A DNA stretch of 21,578 nt. Origin: Verrucomicrobiota bacterium. GTDB lineage: Bacteria > Verrucomicrobiota > Verrucomicrobiia > Opitutales > Intestinicryptomonadaceae. Of this stretch, positions 1-6,274 are shown in pieces. The first letter of the stretch is position 1. Each line of letters starts with the position of its first letter. The notes beneath the pieces were generated by a model, which saw nothing but the letters and a program-made list of their open reading frames with translations, had not been told where the DNA came from and did no database searches. The stretch spans positions 1-21,578 of the forward strand of contig JAEXGH010000003.1 in NCBI GenBank assembly GCA_023450935.1, written 5' to 3'. The position numbers and the translations under genes were made by a program.

Positions 1-26
1 CCATCAATGAGCACTACAAAAAGGGA

Positions 27-847
27 GTTTCAATTCACGCGCCCGCGTGGGGCGCGACGGAGCAGTCCGTAGAAAAACTGGGCAACATCGAAGGTTTCAA
101 TTCACGCGCCCGCGTGGGGCGCGACTACTCTCGAATCGTGGCAGGTGCGGGATTTTGTGTTTCAATTCACGCGCCCGCGTGGGGCGCGACTCGATGTCCT
201 CACAACTGTGCGCATTGGGTGCGCGTTTCAATTCACGCGCCCGCGTGGGGCGCGACCGAGGCTATAAACGCCGCCTGCAAGGAGGCGATTGTTTCAATTC
301 ACGCGCCCGCGTGGGGCGCGACGCATGTTGCTGGCGAATACCTCGTGCCGTTGGCGTTTCAATTCACGCGCCCGCGTGGGGCGCGACATCCAAACGGATT
401 TTAATTCAGCGTCCGATGTGCGTTTCAATTCACGCGCCCGCGTGGGGCGCGACAAAATCAATCGATGTTTGACGCGCTCCGCGTTTGGTTTCAATTCACG
501 CGCCCGCGTGGGGCGCGACGCGGAAGCAGCAAAGGCGAGCATTTCGCGTGAAAAAGTTTCAATTCACGCGCCCGCGTGGGGCGCGACGCGGAAATTGAAC
601 GCTTACAGGCGGCCGAAAAGTTTCAATTCACGCGCCCGCGTGGGGCGCGACGCGGCGGATTGTCTGCCGCTTTTCGCCCGAAAGTTTCAATTCACGCGCC
701 CGCGTGGGGCGCGACGATAGACGCGCTCGCTGGCTATAAAATGCAGACAGTTTCAATTCACGCGCCCGCGTGGGGCGCGACCGCGCTTGCGCTTGTGCGC
801 GGCTCGGGGCTTTTGGTTTCAATTCACGCGCCCGCGTGGGGCGCGAC
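27..847 (-). CRISPR. Type I-C CRISPR array, 13 repeats and 12 complete spacers
   Basis: Thirteen identical 32-bp repeats start at 27, 94, 159, 225, 291, 356, 422, 488, 556, 620, 684, 750 and 816. The twelve complete spacers are 32-36 bp. Positions 1-26 are the end of a further spacer, so the array continues beyond the window. Read on the minus strand the repeat begins GTCGCGCC and ends ATTGAAAC, the hallmark of type I-C repeats. A 7-bp stem (CGCGCCC/GGGCGCG, 5-nt loop) is followed by 11 nt, matching the 5' handle length left by Cas5c/Cas5d cleavage at the stem base. The repeat orientation, the AT-rich leader at 848-1017 and the neighbouring cas2 all indicate leftward transcription. The spacer at 782-815 is therefore the newest and those at the left edge the oldest. 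I saw no repeat with a point change, not even at the visible left end, so the distal end of the array is probably outside the window. Confidence 0.99.
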
Positions 848-1017
848 TGTATGGGGAGTTATCTATCTATTTTTATGAGTTTTCAATGCTTTTTTTGCGA
901 AGCACTAAATTTCTTCACATTTACCCCACAATATAACCATTCTTTTTTTGCAACTGATTGTATATAAACGAGTGCGAAACATCGGGGATTTTCGGCATAC
1001 TTGGGATTCGCACATAC
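848..1017 (-). promoter_or_regulatory. CRISPR leader
   Basis: This 170-bp AT-rich stretch lies between the cas2 stop codon and the first (leader-proximal) repeat and holds no credible gene. By position it should carry the array promoter and the sites that direct Cas1-Cas2 to the first repeat. On the minus strand a TTGAAA and a GATAAC are separated by 17 bp, ending close to the first repeat. This is only a weak promoter match and I do not rely on it. A TATACAAT stretch farther upstream is another possible -10 element without a convincing -35. The cas2-proximal part contains the inverted repeat listed separately. Confidence 0.75.
972..1013 (-). repeat. Inverted repeat between cas2 and the CRISPR leader
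   Basis: GTGCGAA at 972-978 and TTCGCAC at 1007-1013 form a perfect 7-bp inverted repeat around a 28-nt loop. It starts 4 nt after the cas2 stop codon in the direction of transcription. It could be a weak terminator or processing hairpin ending the cas mRNA, or a protein-binding site at the upstream edge of the leader. No strong U-tract follows, so a classical intrinsic terminator is not shown. Confidence 0.4.
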
Positions 1018-1308
1018 TTATATTATCAAATCTCCCTCGGGATTGTAGGTATCGTTTTTCCCTATTGTATCAACCTTTTTTTCCCAATTATTTCCAGTGA
1101 GGTAAAATCTTATACTGTCTTTTTGCATATCCACAACATCTTTTAACTTCAGCTTCAATTCTGTGTATTTTGTGTTGTCTACAACGCATTCAAAGACTGA
1201 ATTTTGTACGCGCTGTCCGTAATTTTCGCATATTTTTGCGACGCGCCTTAAGCGCGTTTGCCCGCTTTGGGTCTTCGTTTCTACATCGTATGTAACAACC
1301 ACAAGCAT
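1018..1308 (-). CDS. cas2: CRISPR-associated endonuclease Cas2 (type I-C)
   Basis: This 96-residue protein matches the usual Cas2 length. It starts with the ferredoxin-like first strand of the family (MLVVVTYDVET), in which Asp8 is the conserved metal-site residue. The segment QNSVFECVVD and the downstream FYLTGN match the second half of the Cas2 fold as found in type I-C systems. Cas2 forms a dimer that bridges two Cas1 dimers in the spacer integration complex. Its nuclease activity is generally dispensable for adaptation. The gene is the last of the cas operon, one base after the cas1 stop codon, and the CRISPR leader follows. Nothing appears truncated. Confidence 0.98.
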   Translation of the reverse strand: MLVVVTYDVETKTQSGQTRLRRVAKICENYGQRVQNSVFECVVDNTKYTELKLKLKDVVDMQKDSIRFYLTGNNWEKKVDTIGKNDTYNPEGDLII

Positions 1309-1309
1309 A

Positions 1310-2332
1310 TTATATTAAAAATACAGGATAACCGTCCAATTCTCCGCGCAGATACTTTGAAAACATCATAGCCTGTACATATACCAATAATCCAACGCTC
1401 ACTTTTTCGCCAAGAAACGGGTGAACAATTTCTTCGTGTTTTCGTTTTTGCCATGTGCTCAAAAAGTTCTTTCGCGCCTCGGGCTTTAAAATGACTCCGC
1501 CGCCTCCGTTATCGATAAAGTCGTCGGCGGAAATCATGTTTTTATTGATCAAACTGAGAACAAACCTGTCCGCCAAGTATCCCCGAAATTCCTCCATCAT
1601 ATCCAGAGCCAAGCTCGCCCTCCCGGGCCGATCGGTATGGAAAAATCCGACATACGAATCTATTCCGATACTTTCTAGCGCACTTTGAATATCGCTTGCA
1701 AGCAACGTATACGCGAACGAAAGAAGTGCGTTGACGTTATCTTTGGGCGGGCGTCGAGTTCGTCCGTCAAACACGAAACCTCCGCGCAAAATCAGCGAAT
1801 TAAAAACCGAAAAATACATTCTCGAGGCGTTGCCTTCTATCCCGCGCAGAACATCCATATTAGTGGCGGCGAGCGCTTCGCGTTTTGAAAGGTTGAGGAT
1901 ATTAGAAGCTTCCCTTACCCTTGCACAATTCGGCGATTCAGGATAATCGCGCAAAAAGCGTTCAAGCACTTTTCTCGAATTGGCAATTTTTGCCGATATT
2001 ATCGACGAAGCAAGTTTAAGCGAAATTTCCTTGTTGTCTGCCATTCTATATTGCGCCCGACGAACCAGCACATTGCCGTTTGTCTTCCCGACGGAACGCG
2101 CCAAGAAATATCCGTTTTCCGACAAAAAAGACAACCCTATCCCATGCTTCGCGCAGGCATGCATCAACGCGGGGCTCGCCCCAGCGTACGAGAAACTGAT
2201 GATATTTTCGAGATTTATCAGCGGCACCTTCAGCTTCTCCTCGCCGCCGATTTTCACGACAACGCATTCGCCGTCGCGGGCAAGCCACGCCTCGGGTGTT
2301 GTGACATACAGCGTGTTCAAAAGTTTCCTCAT
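1310..2332 (-). CDS. cas1: CRISPR-associated integrase/endonuclease Cas1 (type I-C)
   Basis: The protein has 340 residues, a normal length for Cas1c. Cas1 catalyses insertion of new spacers at the leader-proximal repeat as a complex with Cas2. An N-terminal beta domain occupies roughly residues 1-90, followed by the alpha-helical catalytic domain. Expected metal-binding residues are visible: Glu166 in GIEGNASRMYF, His232 in FFHTDRPGRAS, and Asp244 in LALDMMEEFR, with Glu247 nearby. The start overlaps the cas4 stop by 4 nt, which suggests translational coupling. With Cas4 and Cas2 it forms a complete I-C adaptation module, so the array should be able to acquire spacers. Confidence 0.99.
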   Translation of the reverse strand: MRKLLNTLYVTTPEAWLARDGECVVVKIGGEEKLKVPLINLENIISFSYAGASPALMHACAKHGIGLSFLSENGYFLARSVGKTNGNVLVRRAQYRMADNKEISLKLASSIISAKIANSRKVLERFLRDYPESPNCARVREASNILNLSKREALAATNMDVLRGIEGNASRMYFSVFNSLILRGGFVFDGRTRRPPKDNVNALLSFAYTLLASDIQSALESIGIDSYVGFFHTDRPGRASLALDMMEEFRGYLADRFVLSLINKNMISADDFIDNGGGGVILKPEARKNFLSTWQKRKHEEIVHPFLGEKVSVGLLVYVQAMMFSKYLRGELDGYPVFLI

Positions 2333-2988
2333 ATTTCTTTCAATTTATCCAGATATTTCGACACGCAGTTTGTGCGTTTTTCCGATTTCGGCAGGCAAAT
2401 ATCAAAAAGCGAGCACGAGCGGCATTTTGGCGAATATTGTGCCGAAATCGAAGATGCGTTTGAAAAAGCGGCGTGCATTTGGACGGAAATATTGAACACC
2501 TGAGCGCGCAATTCCGAATCGAAATCCACCCCGCGCCTCCGCGCTATTTTCCCATAATACAAATCGCCGCCTTCAATTTTTGTAGCAAACGCCTCCTCAA
2601 GACATATTGCCTGTGCGCACAGTTGCACTTCGTCGCAAATGCCGATTTTTTCGGTGCCGTGTTTGTACTCGACCGGACGAATAGACCATAATCCGTCCAA
2701 TCCCCCGACAGGCACGCCGCCGGAAGACGGGGTTAATTCGACGACATCGCAGACGCCATACAACCCGAGAGATTTTGAAGAAACCGATACCCCGTTAAGC
2801 TGGGCTTTTTCGCCGTGTCTGCGGCTTTTTAACGGGTTGTCGGCATTTCTGTGCAAATAGGCTCCCTCAAGCGTAAGCGAATTCTCGCTCCACGCCTGAA
2901 AAATGTGAATGAGCGCCCATTGCCGCTTGCAAAAGGCGAAATGCTGAATGCCGGAAAGCATCAGCATATCGTCTTCTGAATATTCCAT
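2329..2988 (-). CDS. cas4: CRISPR-associated exonuclease Cas4 (type I-C, RecB-like nuclease)
   Basis: This is a 219-residue RecB-family nuclease. Cas4 trims prespacers, checks the PAM and sets their orientation before Cas1-Cas2 integration. The N-terminal LSGIQHFAFCKRQWALIHI is the typical start of I-C Cas4. The nuclease core shows Asp81 (GVCDVVEL), Glu107 and Lys109 (PVEYKHG) and a Gln-containing motif near residue 122. Four cysteines that would bind an iron-sulfur cluster are present: Cys20, Cys189, Cys192 and Cys198, the last three in PKCRSCSLFDIC. The gene overlaps cas1 by 4 nt and shares one base with the end of cas7c. Confidence 0.98.
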   Translation of the reverse strand: MEYSEDDMLMLSGIQHFAFCKRQWALIHIFQAWSENSLTLEGAYLHRNADNPLKSRRHGEKAQLNGVSVSSKSLGLYGVCDVVELTPSSGGVPVGGLDGLWSIRPVEYKHGTEKIGICDEVQLCAQAICLEEAFATKIEGGDLYYGKIARRRGVDFDSELRAQVFNISVQMHAAFSNASSISAQYSPKCRSCSLFDICLPKSEKRTNCVSKYLDKLKEI

Positions 2989-3809
2989 TACTCTTTGATT
3001 TCCTTTTCGACTCCCGCTGGAGGTTTGCCGACGGAAAATTCGTAGTCGGAGAACGAACGCGCCGGAAGCGACTTGTCTTTCTTCTCAATTTTTACGAGAT
3101 CGAAAAGCTTGTACGACGGCGCGTTGCCGAGGTGCGAATTGTGCTTGAAAATCACGAGCTTCTTTACGCTCATCAAACCGCGAGCTGCCGAACGGTCGCA
3201 TTCAAACATATTGAGAATCGACTCCCAGAGAAGCTCGAGGTCTTCTTCCGAAAAACCTGTCTGCTCTGCAAGTACGGGCGAAACAAAACCGTGTGCTACA
3301 TAAAGTCCGTAAGGGACAGTCGATTTGCGCCCCATTGTCTGCTCTTTATCGTCGTGTGCAATGCGCGTTATAGTGTGCTCCGAATAGACAATCGGATCTA
3401 CAGAGCGCGAAAACGTAAGCTGAACGGGTCCTCTGACCTGCCCCGCGTTGTTTCCCGCACCGCTTGTAAGAACCGCGCCAAATGTGCGGACATCGAAAAA
3501 TTTAGAGCAAAATTCGCGGCAGTCTACGGCACTTTTCTTGGCTTTCTTAGCAGTATCGTCGGGTTGTTTGGAAGAATCGGCGACGCCGCCCAACTCAGAT
3601 TTTTGCTTTATGAAAATGTCGTACGGCGGAATGCATTTCTTTGTGAGCTGAACGTAGTTTCTTATCTTGCGTTTTAGGCAGACATCGGTAACAAGCCCCA
3701 TGGCTGTTTCGGAGTCGATACGCGGAAGATTGCCCGCGTCGGGGTCGCCGTTGGGGTTGCCGTCGGCAACGTCGAATATTATTGCGAAATCATATTTATT
3801 CTTAATCAT
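2988..3809 (-). CDS. cas7c: Cascade backbone protein Cas7 (Csd2, type I-C)
   Basis: This 273-residue protein is the Cas7 family subunit of type I-C, also called Csd2. Several copies polymerise along the crRNA spacer to form the Cascade backbone. The N-terminus carries the family signature YDFAIIFDVADGNPNGDPDA at about residues 6-25. Later come the GNNAGQVRGPVQLTFSRS segment and the TVPYGLYVAHGFVSP region, both typical of Csd2. The length is slightly below the 280-290 residues I associate with the family, but nothing is missing in the recognisable parts. It overlaps the cas8c stop by 8 nt, so the two subunits are probably translationally coupled. Confidence 0.98.
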   Translation of the reverse strand: MIKNKYDFAIIFDVADGNPNGDPDAGNLPRIDSETAMGLVTDVCLKRKIRNYVQLTKKCIPPYDIFIKQKSELGGVADSSKQPDDTAKKAKKSAVDCREFCSKFFDVRTFGAVLTSGAGNNAGQVRGPVQLTFSRSVDPIVYSEHTITRIAHDDKEQTMGRKSTVPYGLYVAHGFVSPVLAEQTGFSEEDLELLWESILNMFECDRSAARGLMSVKKLVIFKHNSHLGNAPSYKLFDLVKIEKKDKSLPARSFSDYEFSVGKPPAGVEKEIKE

Positions 3810-4203
3810 TGTTATTTTCCTTATGTTCTGTTTTTTCGTTTTCCGCTTTTGTCTTAAAAAATTCCTGACGCTGGTGGTAATACCCTATCGCAAAACGCGA
3901 CTGTTCGTCGAGCGACAGATGAGACGGGAAGCCCGTAGACAGCATTTTATCCACAATCTCTCCAATGGTTTTTTTCAAAAATGCGACAGTTGCCCGATTT
4001 TCCATTTTTGAGAGATGGTGGTTGGACAGATCTATCAACCGTCCGAAAACCAACATCGGGGTAGACGAGGCCGAGCCGTAAAATCTGTCAACTATGGTTG
4101 CGTTTATGTGCTTTCCCAACGCGGCTTCCTGAATGCGTTCCAATACGGCAAAAAGCCTGCCACAAAGATAGCCGACATCGTTATTTTCAATATCCAATGA
4201 CAC
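3802..4203 (-). CDS. cas11c: Candidate internally translated small subunit Cas11c, in frame within cas8c
   Basis: Type I-C Cascade complexes studied elsewhere contain Cas11c made from an internal start in the 3' part of cas8c. Here an in-frame GTG at 4201-4203 (codon 455 of cas8c, the Val of KVSLDI) is preceded by AAGAAAGGG at 4212-4220 with an 8-nt spacer, a fair ribosome binding site. Initiation there would give a 133-residue mainly helical protein covering GRLFAVLERIQE to the shared C-terminus. That is close to the ~120-130 residues expected for Cas11c. Other Met codons in this region lie much farther downstream and would remove the first helices. The start is inferred from position and the binding site only. 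Confidence 0.6.
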   Translation of the reverse strand: MSLDIENNDVGYLCGRLFAVLERIQEAALGKHINATIVDRFYGSASSTPMLVFGRLIDLSNHHLSKMENRATVAFLKKTIGEIVDKMLSTGFPSHLSLDEQSRFAIGYYHQRQEFFKTKAENEKTEHKENNND

Positions 4204-5565
4204 TTTTATTTCCCTTTCTTTGTTGTTTAATATTCTGTTTTTTCTGTTTAAATAGGCTTTTAAAATAGCCGCGCGAATGCGGTTAATTATTCTGTCTGCG
4301 CGGATGCGGTTTAGACATTGAAGCCGGAGAGTTTGCGGATACATTCCGCCCGAAAGAACCGCCGAAATTAAACTACCCTCAATGTTCGGAGGAATGTTAT
4401 CGATTTTATTTCCCTGGGATATTGAGCTTAGAATGTTAAATACGGAGAAAAATTCATGTTCGCTCGGCTTCCGTATTATTTCAAAATCGGAAAAATGAGC
4501 AGCTATGCTCTCGCCGATTTTCTGTTCCGTATCGGCAACGAAAAACCGGACAATCATTCTAGCCTTGTTTGAATCCAGCCCCAAAACAAAAAATCTTCCA
4601 TCGCCCAAAATTTGTTTACGCCCTGTAAACATCGATTTGTAAAGAGCCGAAATAGACGAGTTCCATGCGTCGGGATTATCCTTTGCCGGAAGCCCGAACA
4701 ATGAACCGAAAACGTTTTCAATTCCCGATTTTTCCGAATCCCCCCAAAAGACAATCTGCAAACCTCCGATTCCGACGCGATTTGTCCTACTGGACAACAG
4801 ACTGGATAGCGCCGATGTATATGCCAATTCGGCGTACAACGAAACGGGGGCATTTTCCCCCTGTTCTTTATAATAGGAATCATACCCGCTTGATGTCTGA
4901 AACGAAACGAGCTTAACTCCGGCGGTAGCGCCGATGGTAAAACCGCCGTGAGTCATAACGGGAACGGTTTTTTCGCCCGTTATCAAGCATACAAATTTTT
5001 GTCCATCGCCTGCTACGTTCATCGACTTGCCGAGAAAATCCGCGACATCGGAATGTTCCGCTACTATTCCTTTTGAACCGAGAACCTTAAATGTAACGTT
5101 GCATCCAGCAATTTTTGTACATTTAGCCCATTCCGCCTGATTTTCGGCTTCCGACAACCTGTTCGGATTTTCCACAAATTTGCGCACGGCCGAAAACTCT
5201 TTGTTATTAGGATACATTTCCGAAAGTTTTATAATTTTTTCGGCAAATGCCTTTGATTGATTTCTCGCATTTTCCGCGTCCTTAGCAGAAACACTCTTGG
5301 AGTATCCGAATACAAATCCGAGATGGTCCCACAACAAGTTCGGAGACATCCAAGCATTTTTACCAGAGCGCCCTTCGGCTTTCGGCAAGCGAAAGACGCG
5401 CCCCTTTTTTTCCGACTCGGAAGACGTGTCTTCAAGCGTAACCAATTTGCCGTTTTCGTCAATCAGAACCAAAAACGGAATGGCTTTATCTTCAAAACCA
5501 AGCGGCGGAATTTCTCCGAGTTTGAGTTTGCGCTGGTAGTAGTCATACAAAGCTTTCAGTATCAT
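3802..5565 (-). CDS. cas8c: Cascade large subunit Cas8c (Csd1)
   Basis: The 587-residue product sits between cas5c and cas7c, where I-C systems encode Csd1/Cas8c. Recognisable family segments include the start (LKALYDYYQRK), the region VFGYSKSVSAKDAENARNQ, CLITGEKTVPV near residue 200 and GRLFAVLERIQEAALGK in the C-terminal part. Cas8c recognises the PAM and the crRNA 5' handle and recruits Cas3. Its C-terminal helical region doubles as the small subunit, which in studied I-C systems is also made separately from an internal start; see the cas11c entry. The gene overlaps cas5c by 4 nt and cas7c by 8 nt. I see no catalytic motif, as expected. Confidence 0.97.
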   Translation of the reverse strand: MILKALYDYYQRKLKLGEIPPLGFEDKAIPFLVLIDENGKLVTLEDTSSESEKKGRVFRLPKAEGRSGKNAWMSPNLLWDHLGFVFGYSKSVSAKDAENARNQSKAFAEKIIKLSEMYPNNKEFSAVRKFVENPNRLSEAENQAEWAKCTKIAGCNVTFKVLGSKGIVAEHSDVADFLGKSMNVAGDGQKFVCLITGEKTVPVMTHGGFTIGATAGVKLVSFQTSSGYDSYYKEQGENAPVSLYAELAYTSALSSLLSSRTNRVGIGGLQIVFWGDSEKSGIENVFGSLFGLPAKDNPDAWNSSISALYKSMFTGRKQILGDGRFFVLGLDSNKARMIVRFFVADTEQKIGESIAAHFSDFEIIRKPSEHEFFSVFNILSSISQGNKIDNIPPNIEGSLISAVLSGGMYPQTLRLQCLNRIRADRIINRIRAAILKAYLNRKNRILNNKEREIKVSLDIENNDVGYLCGRLFAVLERIQEAALGKHINATIVDRFYGSASSTPMLVFGRLIDLSNHHLSKMENRATVAFLKKTIGEIVDKMLSTGFPSHLSLDEQSRFAIGYYHQRQEFFKTKAENEKTEHKENNND

Positions 5566-6266
5566 CTCAAAATCTCCCCACTTTTTGGATTCGGCACGTT
5601 TATCACGCCGTTTTCGAGTTTCGCCCTAAAGAACATCGGCATGGGGTTTTTTATGTCGGAGAAATCCATATCGAACAACATAATGCCCAAACCGCGCGTC
5701 TCGTAAATCGGCGCAGGCAATTCTTCACCGTCCGAAACCAGCCTGAAATTCGCCGAAAACTCGCGGCAACCCAAATACGGCGTTGTAAAACACTGCCCTT
5801 TCGACGCCCTGCGCTCGAATATCGCGTTGTATTTCGCGGGATTTTCATCAGCCCGAAATTCGCGCTCCCCGTCAATGTCGGAAAGTTTCGATTTCCTTTC
5901 GCGCGGGGGACGTTTGCCGACAGGGATAAAATCGAGTTCCGCATAAATTCTGTAGCGCACGTCTTTTAGAAACGTTCCCGACTTTTGCTGGCGTTTATCC
6001 TCTATAAATACGCCGCTGCCCGATTTTGAAGCCAATGCCGCAACCTCGTTGCGTTTTATCGAAACCCATTTTATGGGACGCAAAACTTCTATCCGTTTCA
6101 CAATCCAATTTATTGCGGGCTTCCAGAAAATCGCCTGAAAAATATTTCTGGCGGCGGAAGGAGTCATCACATCGTAGCTCACCCTCTCCACTTTCAGTTC
6201 GGGACGCGTGAAGCATGCGTAATCGCCCCATACTTCTATACAAAATTCCTTATTTTTATATTCCAT
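5562..6266 (-). CDS. cas5c: Cascade subunit and crRNA-processing endonuclease Cas5c (Cas5d)
   Basis: This is a 234-residue Cas5 protein of the I-C type. In these systems, which lack Cas6, it cuts the pre-crRNA at the 3' base of the repeat hairpin and then caps the crRNA 5' handle. The N-terminal FCIEVWGDYACFTRPELK and the motif AIFWKPAINW (residues 45-54) are characteristic, as is GQCFTTPYLGCREF at about 157-170. Relative to the Bacillus halodurans enzyme as I recall it (Tyr46, Lys116, His117), the aligned positions here read Phe47, Lys145 and Tyr146. Only the lysine is retained; this may be a common family variant. The gene lies 8 nt after cas3 and overlaps cas8c by 4 nt. Confidence 0.97.
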   Translation of the reverse strand: MEYKNKEFCIEVWGDYACFTRPELKVERVSYDVMTPSAARNIFQAIFWKPAINWIVKRIEVLRPIKWVSIKRNEVAALASKSGSGVFIEDKRQQKSGTFLKDVRYRIYAELDFIPVGKRPPRERKSKLSDIDGEREFRADENPAKYNAIFERRASKGQCFTTPYLGCREFSANFRLVSDGEELPAPIYETRGLGIMLFDMDFSDIKNPMPMFFRAKLENGVINVPNPKSGEILR

Positions 6267-6274
6267 AACACTTG

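Noticed and set aside
47..967. Several overlapping open frames across the array on both strands with repeated peptides such as FNSRARVGRD and SRPTRARELK
   Set aside because: They are translations of the CRISPR repeat, repeated with spacer-specific inserts. They are not genes.
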